Below, in pieces: positions 15,098 through 22,890 of a stretch of 64,000 nt of DNA (positions are counted from its first letter, which is position 1; each line of letters begins with the position of its first letter). Source of the stretch: Actinomadura barringtoniae (lineage in GTDB: Bacteria > Actinomycetota > Actinomycetes > Streptosporangiales > Streptosporangiaceae); contig NZ_JAGEOJ010000003.1 of assembly GCF_017573505.1 (NCBI RefSeq), positions 599,082 through 663,081 on the forward strand, written 5' to 3'. Both the position numbers and the translations under genes were made by a program. Below the pieces are notes generated by a model, which made no database searches, was not told where the DNA came from, and saw nothing but the letters and a program-made list of their open reading frames with translations.

Positions 15098-15760
15098 ATG
15101 CAGACCTTCGCCGCCACCGCCTCGATCACCACCGTCCTGGACATCCCCGCCGGCCAGATCCAGCTCACCGCCGCCGACCGCGCCGACGCCACCGTCGAAG
15201 TTCAGCCCGCGGACGCTTCCAAGAGCCGCGATGTGAAGGCCACCGAGCAGACCAGCGTCGACTTCCGCGACGGCATCCTGCGGATCCAGACCGCGGCCAA
15301 GAACCAGCTGATGGGCCCCTCCGGCGCCGTCCAGGTCACCGTGCACCTGCCCGCCGGGTCGGCCGTCCAGGGCAAGGTTGCCAGCGCCGACGTCCACAGC
15401 ACCGGGCCGCTCGGCGAGGTCAGCTTCGAGGCCGCGCACGGGCAGCTCGCGTTCGATGAGACCGGCGACGCCCAGCTGACCGTGCAGGCCGGTGACGTGC
15501 AGGTCGGGCGTCTCAGCGGGGCCGCCACGATCACGACCAGCAAGGGTGACATCCGCATCGCCGAGGCCACGGGTGGAGCGCTGGTGCTGACCACGCAGGC
15601 CGGTGAGATCTCGGTCGGCGCCGCCACCGGGGTCTCGGCCTCGCTGGACGCCAGCACCAGCAGCGGCCGCGTCCACAACACGCTCAAGAACGACGGCACC
15701 AGCCAGCTCACCATCCAGGCCACCACCTCGGTCGGCGACATCGTCGCTCGCAGCCTCTGA
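15098..15760 (+). CDS. DUF4097 beta-repeat protein
   Basis: A 220-aa protein built almost entirely of short beta-strands with a repeating Thr/Ser/Gly pattern (GDAQLTVQAGDVQVGRLSGA, GDIRIAEATGGALVLTTQAG, GEISVGAATG), as in DUF4097 'putative adhesin' proteins. There is no signal peptide or membrane segment. Relatives are widespread in actinomycetes, often beside a small DNA-binding protein, and have no agreed function. AGGAG precedes the ATG. The gene stands alone behind an elaborate AT-rich control region and is followed by a strong terminator, so it appears independently regulated. Confidence 0.82.
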   Translation: MQTFAATASITTVLDIPAGQIQLTAADRADATVEVQPADASKSRDVKATEQTSVDFRDGILRIQTAAKNQLMGPSGAVQVTVHLPAGSAVQGKVASADVHSTGPLGEVSFEAAHGQLAFDETGDAQLTVQAGDVQVGRLSGAATITTSKGDIRIAEATGGALVLTTQAGEISVGAATGVSASLDASTSSGRVHNTLKNDGTSQLTIQATTSVGDIVARSL

Positions 15761-15777
15761 CCGTGAACCGGCCGAAC

Positions 15778-15809
15778 AGGGCCGTCAGACCACCAGGTCT
15801 GACGGCCCT
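15778..15809 (+). terminator. Terminator of the DUF4097 gene
   Basis: A perfect 14-bp stem (AGGGCCGTCAGACC and complement) with loop ACCA starts 18 bases after the stop; a short T-run follows. Confidence 0.85.
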
Positions 15810-15905
15810 GAGCCTTTGGGGGGACGGGGAGTCTGGCTCGCGCGGGTGACGCGTGGCGGGGTCAGTGATCTTTAGCGTGATGGCTTACCGATCAAGGGAG
15901 CACAC

Positions 15906-17105
15906 GTGTTCAAGCATCAGCGGGCGTCCAAGGGCGCGTTCGTCCTGGCCGTGGCGGTCGCGGGTTCGCTCGCCGCCGGATCTGTCGCTGCGGCGGGCAC
16001 CACGTCCACGAGCGCCGGGCACGAGCGGTTGCGGGAGGTGATGACGCGGCTGACCACGGTGGACGGCGGGCCCGGTGCGCTCGTTCAGGTGCGTGACCGG
16101 CGCGGGAGTGCGGTGCTGACCAGCGGCGTCGCGGACGTGAAGAGCCAGGCGCCGGTACGCGGGGACAGCACGTTCCGGATCGGCAGCATGTCCAAGATGT
16201 TCGTCGCGACGACCGTGCTGCAGCTGGTGGGCGAGCACCGCGTCTCGCTGGACGCGCCCGTCGAGCGCTACCTGCCGGGCGTCATCCGCGGGGCCGACAA
16301 CGACGGGCGGGAGATCAGTGTTCGGCAGCTGCTGCAGCACACCAGCGGCCTGCCCGACTACCTCAAGTACATCAAGCCGCAGGACGTCATCCAGGACCCG
16401 CTCGCCCACCACGACACCCGCGACATGGTGAAGGTCGCGCTCGCCCACAAGCGGGACTTCAAGCCCGGCGACGGCTGGCACTACTCCAACACCAACTACC
16501 TGCTCGCGGGCATGCTCATCGAGAAGGTGACCGGCCACTCGTACGGCCAGGAGATCCGCCACCGCATCATCAAGCCGCTCAAGCTGCGCGAGACGTACGT
16601 GCCGGGCGACTCCTCGGTGATCCCCGGGCCGCACCCGCGCGGGTACGCGCGGCCGGGCGCGAACGCGCCGCTCATCGACATCACCGCGATCAACCCCACG
16701 GTCGCGGGCGCGGCCGGGGGCATGATCTCCAGCGCCACCGACCTCAACCACTTCATGGCCGCGCTCGTACGCGGCAAGCTGCTGCGCCCGGCCCAGCTGC
16801 GGGAGATGATGCGGACCCGCTCGACCGACGACGGCTCCAACGACGGATCCAGCGACGGATCCAGCGACGGCGACGGATCCAGCGGGCGGGCGTACGGGCT
16901 GGGGCTGGAGAGCAACCCGCTGCCCTGCGGCGGCGTGTACTGGGGCCACAGCGGCGACGTCCTCGGCTACCAATCGATGGGCGGCGTCACGACCGACGGC
17001 AGGCAGGCGACGGTCATGGTGAACCTCGACCCGGGCGGTACGGACGCCCAGGACGACGACGTGAAGGCGGCCGTCGAGACCGCTCTGTGCGAGGCCGAGT
17101 CCTGA
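15906..17105 (+). CDS. Secreted serine hydrolase of the beta-lactamase / DD-peptidase clan
   Basis: A 399-aa exported enzyme. A signal peptide (KGAFVLAVAVAGSLAAGSVAAAG, about 9-31) leads to a class C beta-lactamase-like domain with the nucleophile in SMSK (SxxK), YSNTNY (YxN) and a C-terminal HSGD in place of the KTG box. This set is typical of D-alanyl-D-alanine carboxypeptidases and esterases of the serine hydrolase family. The substrate, peptidoglycan or a small ester/peptide, cannot be decided. A Ser/Asp/Gly tandem insertion (DGSNDGSSDGSSDGDGSS, coded near 16840-16885) lies before the last domain segment. Confidence 0.88.
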   Translation: MFKHQRASKGAFVLAVAVAGSLAAGSVAAAGTTSTSAGHERLREVMTRLTTVDGGPGALVQVRDRRGSAVLTSGVADVKSQAPVRGDSTFRIGSMSKMFVATTVLQLVGEHRVSLDAPVERYLPGVIRGADNDGREISVRQLLQHTSGLPDYLKYIKPQDVIQDPLAHHDTRDMVKVALAHKRDFKPGDGWHYSNTNYLLAGMLIEKVTGHSYGQEIRHRIIKPLKLRETYVPGDSSVIPGPHPRGYARPGANAPLIDITAINPTVAGAAGGMISSATDLNHFMAALVRGKLLRPAQLREMMRTRSTDDGSNDGSSDGSSDGDGSSGRAYGLGLESNPLPCGGVYWGHSGDVLGYQSMGGVTTDGRQATVMVNLDPGGTDAQDDDVKAAVETALCEAES

Positions 17106-17221
17106 GAACGGCGAGGCAGGGATCGGCGATCCTAGGCAGAGCGGTCCGATTTCGGGTTCCGCGAACGGTTGGCACCGTGATCTGCGTGCGGGAATCCACC
17201 CCGCGGATCAGGGAGATCGAC

Positions 17222-18139
17222 ATGAGCACGATGAAGGCCGTTCGGTTCGACGAGTACGGCGAGATCGAGGTCCTGCGGGTCGACGACGTGGAGCGGCCGG
17301 TGCCCGGTGCGGGGCAGGTGCTGGTGAAGGTGGCGGCGGCATCCGTCAACCCGGGCGAGATGTCGATCCGCACCGGGATCCTCCACGCGATCTGGCCGGC
17401 GAACTTCCCGTCCGGTCAGGGCAGTGACCTGGCCGGAACGGTGGCCGAGGTCGGCGCGGGCGTCGAGGGCCTCACCACGGGCGACGAGGTGTACGGGTTC
17501 ACCGACGACCGCGGCAGCCACGCCGAGTACGTCCTGGTCGAGGCGGGCAACCTAGCGATCCGCCCGCCGGAGGTGCCGGCGGAGCAGGCCGCCACGCTCT
17601 ACGTCGCGGGCACCACCGCGTACGCCGAACTGCGCGCGGTCGGCGTGGAGCCCGGCGACACGATTGTGATCACCGCGGCGGCCGGCGGCGTCGGAACGTT
17701 CGCCGTCCAGCTGGCCGTCCGCGCGGGCGCCACCGTGGTGGGCCTGGCGAGCGAGCGGCATCACCAGTGGCTCCGCGACGTCGGCGCGATCCCCGTCACC
17801 TATGGCGAGGGCGTCGCCGAACGCATCAAGGCCGCAGTCGGGGACGTGGACGCGTTCGTCGACAACTTCGGCGGCTACACCGAGCTCGCGCTGGAGCTCG
17901 GCGTCGACCGCGACCGGATCAACACCATCGACCGCGCAGCCGCGGCCGAGCACGGCGTGAAGGCGCACGGCAACGCCGAGGCGGCCGAAATCAAGGTCGT
18001 CGCCGAGCTGGCCGACCTCATCAAGGCCGGCGACCTGCGGGTCCCGATCGCCGCGACCTACCCGCTGGCCCAGGTCCAGGACGCGTTCCGGGAGCTGGAG
18101 AAGCGCCACACCCGCGGCAAGATCCTCCTCAAGCCGTGA
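17222..18139 (+). CDS. Zinc-independent MDR oxidoreductase (quinone oxidoreductase-like)
   Basis: A 305-aa medium-chain dehydrogenase/reductase. The N-terminal GroES-like domain (MKAVRFDEYGEIEVLRVDDV, VKVAAASVNPGE) lacks the catalytic zinc ligands. The nucleotide-binding domain shows AAAGGVGTFAVQLAVRAGA, typical of NADPH-dependent quinone/enone reductases. GGGAG precedes the ATG at 17222. A short gap separates it from the serine hydrolase, so the two may be read through. A relic glyoxalase gene overlaps its 3' end on the other strand. Confidence 0.88.
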   Translation: MSTMKAVRFDEYGEIEVLRVDDVERPVPGAGQVLVKVAAASVNPGEMSIRTGILHAIWPANFPSGQGSDLAGTVAEVGAGVEGLTTGDEVYGFTDDRGSHAEYVLVEAGNLAIRPPEVPAEQAATLYVAGTTAYAELRAVGVEPGDTIVITAAAGGVGTFAVQLAVRAGATVVGLASERHHQWLRDVGAIPVTYGEGVAERIKAAVGDVDAFVDNFGGYTELALELGVDRDRINTIDRAAAAEHGVKAHGNAEAAEIKVVAELADLIKAGDLRVPIAATYPLAQVQDAFRELEKRHTRGKILLKP

Positions 18140-18221
18140 CGGACCAGGGCTCGGTCCGGGGCGCACCGCCGAGGGAGACCTCGTTGCCGTCGGGATCGCG
18201 GTAGGTCGGGATCGCGGTAGA
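18130..18221 (-). pseudogene. 3' relic of a VOC/glyoxalase-family gene
   Basis: On the minus strand the last codons read YRDPDGNEVSLGGAPRTEP, a typical VOC-family C-terminus, and nothing upstream continues the domain. A perfect 16-base tandem duplication (18189-18204 and 18205-18220) repeats the YRDPD codons and shifts the frame, showing decay. Confidence 0.65.
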
Positions 18222-18243
18222 TCGTACGAGGCGGTCGATCGAG

Positions 18244-18257
18244 CAAGCGCTCGCTTG
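18244..18257. promoter_or_regulatory. TetR-like operator before the CoA transferase
   Basis: Palindrome CAAGCG-CT-CGCTTG overlapping TTGACC (18255-18260), a possible -35 box. The arms resemble operators of TetR-type regulators of lipid genes; no cognate regulator is adjacent. Confidence 0.55.
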
Positions 18258-18315
18258 ACCGGCGCCTCGACCTGACGGCAGGGTGGGGGCGGGTGTGGGA
18301 TCTGGGAGGGGTGCG

Positions 18316-19341
18316 ATGGGGCTGCTGGACGGGCTTCGGGTGCTGGACCTGACGATGTGGCGGCCCGGGCCGTACGCGACGCAGCTGCTCGCCCAGCTGG
18401 GGGCGGACGTGATCAAGGTGGAGCCGCCCGGCGGTGAGCCGATGCGGATGTTCCGGAGCCACTTCGACCTGCTCAACCAGCACAAGCGAAGCGTCGAGCT
18501 CGACCTGAAGGACGCGGAGGGGCGGGCTCGGTGCCTGGAGCTGGCCGAGGGCGCCGAGGTCTTCGTGGAGGGCTTTCGGCCTGGCGTCGCCGACCGGCTG
18601 GGGGTGGGGCATGAGGTGGTCCGGGCGCTCAACCCGCGGCTCGTCTACTGCTCGATCTCGGGGTACGGGGCGGAGGGGCCGCTGGCCATGGTCCCCGGGC
18701 ATGACATCAACTACCGGGCGTACGCGGCGGCCATGACCGAGGACGCGGTCTCGCCGGACGCGGACGAGCTGCCCGTGGCGGACATGTCGGCGGCCACGAT
18801 GGCGGCGTTCGCGATCACGGCGGGCGTTCTGAAGGCGCGGGCCGGCGGGGTGGGCGACCGGATCGACCTGGGGATGGCCGATGTGCTGGCCAACTGGGTC
18901 GGTACGGTCCCGACGGCCAAGCAGCGCACGGGGGCCGGGCCGGTCGCGGGGTACGGGGTCTACCCGACCAAGGACGGGCACAAGATCACGCTGGGCGTCG
19001 TCTCGGAGGAACGGCTGTGGGCCGCTTCCTGCGAGGCGCTGGGGCTGGGCGAGTTCGCGGGCGTGCCGTTCCTTGAACGGCTCGGGCGCGTCCGAGAGCT
19101 GGACGAGGCGATCGCGGGGGTGATCGGTGGGCTGACGCGCGAGGAGGCCCTGGAACGGCTGAACGCGGCCGGAGCGCCCGTCGCGCCGGTGCTGAGCCGG
19201 GACGAGATGATCGACCTTGACCACTTCCGGATGCGGGGCGTCGTCGAGGGAAGCCCGGTCCGGACGGTCGATCACCCGCCCCTGGCCCCCGGCGTGATCG
19301 CCGAACTGGACGAACACCGTGGCCAAGGATGGCTTACCTGA
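18316..19341 (+). CDS. CaiB/BaiF-type (family III) CoA transferase
   Basis: A 341-aa family III CoA transferase, which moves CoA between carboxylic acids through an aspartyl-CoA thioester. Landmarks are GLRVLDLTMWRPGPYATQLLAQLGADVIKVEPPGGEP (CoA site), HKRSVELDLKD, and the catalytic Asp in LPVADMSAATMAAFAI. It is slightly shorter than carnitine or formyl-CoA transferases and resembles alpha-methylacyl-CoA racemase relatives, so a racemase role cannot be excluded. GGGAGG precedes the ATG. The operator upstream suggests ligand-dependent control. A short hairpin follows the stop. Confidence 0.88.
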   Translation: MGLLDGLRVLDLTMWRPGPYATQLLAQLGADVIKVEPPGGEPMRMFRSHFDLLNQHKRSVELDLKDAEGRARCLELAEGAEVFVEGFRPGVADRLGVGHEVVRALNPRLVYCSISGYGAEGPLAMVPGHDINYRAYAAAMTEDAVSPDADELPVADMSAATMAAFAITAGVLKARAGGVGDRIDLGMADVLANWVGTVPTAKQRTGAGPVAGYGVYPTKDGHKITLGVVSEERLWAASCEALGLGEFAGVPFLERLGRVRELDEAIAGVIGGLTREEALERLNAAGAPVAPVLSRDEMIDLDHFRMRGVVEGSPVRTVDHPPLAPGVIAELDEHRGQGWLT

Positions 19342-19355
19342 GCCTCACCGAGGCT
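19341..19355 (+). terminator. Short hairpin after the CoA transferase
   Basis: AGCCTC-ACC-GAGGCT overlaps the stop codon; no T-run follows, so it is a weak terminator candidate. Confidence 0.35.
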
Positions 19356-19410
19356 TCATGGAGGGAATATTCGTGCGGTTTTGTCAGATTCATTTGGCAT
19401 GCTGGACGGC

Positions 19411-22400
19411 GTGAGCGCTCGCACGATCAGTCCCGTCCTGGTGGGCCGTACGACCGAGCTCGGTTATCTGGAGGACGCCCTCAGGGCCGCCCCCGGGGCC
19501 GTTCTGGTCGGCGGCGAGGCCGGGCTGGGCAAGACCCGGCTGGTCCGGGAGTTCTCGCAGTGCGTGCGCGACACGGGACGCCTGCTGGTCGGCGGCTGCC
19601 TGGAGCTGGGATCGGACGGCCTGCCGTTCGCCCCGTTCACCACCGTCCTGCGGGGGCTGGTCCGCGACATCGGGATCGAGGGCGTCGCCGAGTTGCTGCC
19701 GCGCGGCGACACCGGCGGCCTGGCCAGGCTGCTGCCCGAGTTCGGCGAGCCGGAGACGGACGCGGCGTCGGGCGAGGAGCGGGCGCGGCTGTTCGAGCTG
19801 GTGCTCACGCTGCTGGAACGCCTCGCCGAGAGCCGCCCGGTGGTCCTGGTGATCGAGGACGCCCACTGGGCCGACCGTTCCACCCGTGACCTGCTGTCCT
19901 TCCTGATCCGCAACGCCGGCACGGCGCCGCTGCTGATCCTGGTCACCTACCGCGTGGACGAGCTCCACCGCACCCATCCCCTGCGCCCGCTGCTGGCCGA
20001 GCTGGACCGGGTCGATCGCGTACGGCGGCTGGAGCTCACCCGGCTGTCGCGCGGCGAGGTCGCCGAGCTGGCCGCCGGGATCCTGGGGCAGGCGCCGGCG
20101 GGCGAGCTGGTCGACCGCATCCATGCCCGCAGCGAGGGCAACCCGCTGTTCATCGAGGCGCTGCTCGACAGCGACGGCACGCTGGCCTGCGAGATCCCCG
20201 AATCGCTGCGCGACCTGATGCTGGCCGGGGTCCAGCGGCTGCCGGAGGAGACGCAGGAGGCCCTGCGCGACGCCAGCGGCGGCGGCACCCGCATCGAGCA
20301 CGCGCTGCTCGCGGCCGTGTCCGGGCTGGACGACTCCGCGCTGACCCGGGTCCTGCGACCCGCGGTCGCCGCGAACGTGCTGGTCGTGGACGGCGACGGC
20401 TACGCGTTCCGGCACGCCCTGATCCGCGAGGCGCTGCACGACGACCTGCTGCCCGGCGAGCACACCCGCCTGCACACCCGCTACGCCGAGGCCCTGGAGA
20501 ACGACGCGAGCCTCGTTCCGCCTGGGCGGCTGTGGGTGGAGCTCAGCCACCACTGGAACGCGGCACACGACGCCACCTGGGCGCTGGTCAGCTCGTGGCG
20601 CGCGGCGGGCGACGCCCGCAAGGCCGTCGCCTACGCCGAGTGCCTGACGATGCTGTCGCGCGTGCTGGAGCTGTGGGACCGGGTTCCGGACGCGGCCGAA
20701 CGGATCGGCGCCGAGCATCTCGACGTCCTGGAGCAGGCCGCGACCGCCGCCGACCACGCCGGCGAGTACGAACGCGGCATCAAACTGGCCACCGCCGCCG
20801 TACGCGAACTCGACGCCCGGCCGACCGCCCTCGGAGCCGCCTCAACGCAGGCCGCCGCCGCGCAGGCCGCAGCCGGAGCCGACGCAGCCGGAGCCGACGC
20901 AGCCGGGGCCGCAGCCGGAGCCGACGCTGCCGGAGCCGACGCTGCCGAGGCCGAGGCCGCTCACACGGCGGCGAGGGACTCGCGGCGGGCGGTGTTGTTG
21001 GAGCTGCGCGGGCGGATGCACTACCAGGTGGCGCGGCCCGGGTTCATCGAGGACCTGCGCGAGGCCGTACGGCTGCTGCCCGCCGAGCCGCCGAGCGCGC
21101 TCCGGGCGCGCACGCTCGCCACGCTGGCGCAGTACGTGCGGCTCACCACCGATACCGACGACGCCCGCGAGGCCGCCACCGAGTCGTTGAAGATCGCGCG
21201 CGAGCTCGGCGACGCGACGGCCGAGAGCGACGCGCTCACCACGCTGTTCTGCGTCGAGATCGACTACGACCAGGACGGCCGGTTGCTCGTGGACGTGGAG
21301 CGCACCGCCGAACGTTCCGGCAACCACCGCTCCCTGCTCCGCGCCGCCGTGATCAGGTCGCACTTCCTGGAGGGCTCGGGGCGGCACGCCGAGGCGGCCG
21401 AGGTGGCCCGCGCGGGCATCGCCAAGGCCCGGGAGTTCGGCGTGCTGCGCACGCAGGGCACCTTCCTCGGCATCAACCTCGGCGAGCCGCTGGTGTCGCT
21501 CGGCCGCTGGGACGAGGCGCTGAACGTTCTGCACCAGGCGCTCGACCAGGACCCGCCCATCACGATCAGGACCTCGCTCCTGGTGCTGCTCGGCGAGCTG
21601 TCCCTGGCCCGGGGCGACCTGGAGGACGCCGAACGGCGCCTCTCGGCGTCGCAGGAGACCATGGACCTCAAGATGAGGTGGCTCAAGACCCAGGACTACT
21701 TCGCGACGCAGCGGCTCGAGGTCATGGTCCGGCTGGCTCAGGGACGGTACGTGGAGGCGCTCGCGGCGGCGGCCCCCGTGCTGCCGACGACCGGGCTCCC
21801 CGACGACAGCCGCTACGCCTGGCCGGTCCTGGTGCTGGCCGCCACCGCCTGCGCGGAGCTGGGCGACGGCGCGATGATCAACGGCTCGCCCGCGCTTCCG
21901 CAGGTCGCGGCCCGTGCGGCCGAGACGAAGGTGCTCGGCCCGGCGCAGGAGGCGCACCGCCTGGCGTTCGAGGCCGCGATGGCCGAGGCACGCGGCGAGC
22001 CCGACCGGGCCGCCTGGGACGCCGTGGCGGAGGCCCGCACGGCGCTCGGCCAGCAGTACTGGCAGGCCGAGGCGCTGACCCGTGCCGCCGAGGCCGCGAT
22101 CGCGGCGGGCGACCGGGAGGCCGCCGCCGAACGCCTCCACCGCGCCATCAAGATCGCCGGTGCGCTGGACGCCAAGCCGCTGTGCGCGCAGATCGAGGAC
22201 CTGTGCCGCCGCGCCCGCATCCCCTTCGGCGGAGGCGCGGGTGCGGGTGCGGGTGCCGATTCAAGCACCGCCGGCCGCTCCGCCGTGCCCTCGTTCGGCC
22301 TCACGCCCCGCGAGCTGGAGGTGCTGCGGCTGGTCGCGGACGGGCACAGCAACCGCGAGATCGCCGAGGCGCTGTTCATCTCGATCAAGACCGCCAGCGT

Positions 22401-22497
22401 GCACGTCTCCAACATCCTGACCAAGCTGGAGGTCTCCAGCCGCGGTGAGGCCGCCGCCACCGCCCACCGACTGGCCCTCTTCGCCCCCGCCTCCTAA
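19411..22497 (+). CDS. Large ATP-binding LuxR regulator (LAL type), copy 1
   Basis: A 1028-aa regulator. The Walker [13 protein letters not shown] (about 30-41) and Walker [13 protein letters not shown] belong to an AAA/NB-ARC-like ATPase. A long helical TPR-like middle follows, and the C-terminal LuxR helix-turn-helix is at about 961-1020 ([40 protein letters not shown]). LAL proteins activate target operons when bound by ATP and an inducer such as a sugar or metabolite. CATGCT lies 7 bases before the GTG at 19411, supporting a leaderless start; ATG 19399 is the alternative. An Ala-rich tandem insertion (20868-20952, 15-base units) is absent from copy 2. Copy 2 is a close paralogue. Confidence 0.9.
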   Translation: MSARTISPVLVGRTTELGYLEDALRAAPGAVLVGGEAGLGKTRLVREFSQCVRDTGRLLVGGCLELGSDGLPFAPFTTVLRGLVRDIGIEGVAELLPRGDTGGLARLLPEFGEPETDAASGEERARLFELVLTLLERLAESRPVVLVIEDAHWADRSTRDLLSFLIRNAGTAPLLILVTYRVDELHRTHPLRPLLAELDRVDRVRRLELTRLSRGEVAELAAGILGQAPAGELVDRIHARSEGNPLFIEALLDSDGTLACEIPESLRDLMLAGVQRLPEETQEALRDASGGGTRIEHALLAAVSGLDDSALTRVLRPAVAANVLVVDGDGYAFRHALIREALHDDLLPGEHTRLHTRYAEALENDASLVPPGRLWVELSHHWNAAHDATWALVSSWRAAGDARKAVAYAECLTMLSRVLELWDRVPDAAERIGAEHLDVLEQAATAADHAGEYERGIKLATAAVRELDARPTALGAASTQAAAAQAAAGADAAGADAAGAAAGADAAGADAAEAEAAHTAARDSRRAVLLELRGRMHYQVARPGFIEDLREAVRLLPAEPPSALRARTLATLAQYVRLTTDTDDAREAATESLKIARELGDATAESDALTTLFCVEIDYDQDGRLLVDVERTAERSGNHRSLLRAAVIRSHFLEGSGRHAEAAEVARAGIAKAREFGVLRTQGTFLGINLGEPLVSLGRWDEALNVLHQALDQDPPITIRTSLLVLLGELSLARGDLEDAERRLSASQETMDLKMRWLKTQDYFATQRLEVMVRLAQGRYVEALAAAAPVLPTTGLPDDSRYAWPVLVLAATACAELGDGAMINGSPALPQVAARAAETKVLGPAQEAHRLAFEAAMAEARGEPDRAAWDAVAEARTALGQQYWQAEALTRAAEAAIAAGDREAAAERLHRAIKIAGALDAKPLCAQIEDLCRRARIPFGGGAGAGAGADSSTAGRSAVPSFGLTPRELEVLRLVADGHSNREIAEALFISIKTASVHVSNILTKLEVSSRGEAAATAHRLALFAPAS
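20868..20952 (+). repeat. In-frame 15-base tandem repeat inside LAL copy 1
   Basis: Repeated GCCGGAGCCGACGCA units code for AGADA repeats in a linker. Being in frame, copy number could vary without harm to the flanking domains. Confidence 0.75.
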
Positions 22498-22505
22498 GGC
22501 GTGGC

Positions 22506-22539
22506 CGAGGGTCTAGGTACGTGATCGAGGGTCTAGGTA
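22506..22539 (+). promoter_or_regulatory. CTAGGTA direct repeats, 20-base period
   Basis: CGAGGGTCTAGGTA occurs at 22506-22519 and again at 22526-22539, exactly two helical turns apart. TAGGTA fits the half-site pattern of NarL/LuxR-type helix-turn-helix proteins. It lies between LAL copy 1 and the small gene plus LAL copy 2. Confidence 0.5.
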
Positions 22540-22616
22540 AGGGCCCGGGCGCCGAGATAAGGCATGCGCCCGATGTGAGGGGTGGCGCCTTAGGACGAAT
22601 GTTGAGGGTGTCGGAA

Positions 22617-22672
22617 GGAAGCCGGAAGGCCCCGGAAGCCGAAAGGCCCGGAAGCCGGAAGGCCCCACAGCC
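22617..22672 (+). repeat. Three short GGAAGCCGGAAGGCCCC-type repeats
   Basis: Three near-identical 16-17 base units lie in the leader of the small gene at 22704. Each unit contains self-complementary GGAAGCC/GGCC blocks that could fold. Function unknown. Confidence 0.6.
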
Positions 22673-22703
22673 CGACAGCCCGCATCGACCTGAGGAGCAC
22701 GCC

Positions 22704-22826
22704 ATGCACGCCGACATCACCCGCCAGATCGCCGCCGACCACGTGAAGACGCTCGTCCAGGAGGCGCAGCGCTCCCGCCGGGTCCGTCACCTGCTGCGCA
22801 ACCCGGTCCGCCGGATCGCCGCCTGA
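22704..22826 (+). CDS. Small 40-aa basic protein
   Basis: A 40-codon frame (MHADITRQIAADHVKTLVQE, then a run rich in Arg) preceded by GAGGAG at good spacing. It is amphipathic-helical and basic at its C-terminus, with no membrane segment. Short proteins of this look (M-x-A-x-I-T-R-Q-x-A) recur in actinomycetes without known function. Position between the two LAL genes and behind the CTAGGTA repeats suggests joint regulation. The strong ribosome-binding site and family-like sequence support real coding. Confidence 0.65.
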   Translation: MHADITRQIAADHVKTLVQEAQRSRRVRHLLRNPVRRIAA

Positions 22827-22890
22827 GACCCCGGCCGCGGAACCGGCACGCATCATGAGCAAAGACGCTCCTTACCCCATACTGGACTTC

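Noticed and set aside
20532..22448. 638-codon open frame overlapping LAL copy 1
   Set aside because: Out of frame with the LAL gene, almost entirely Arg/Gly/Ala, no motifs.
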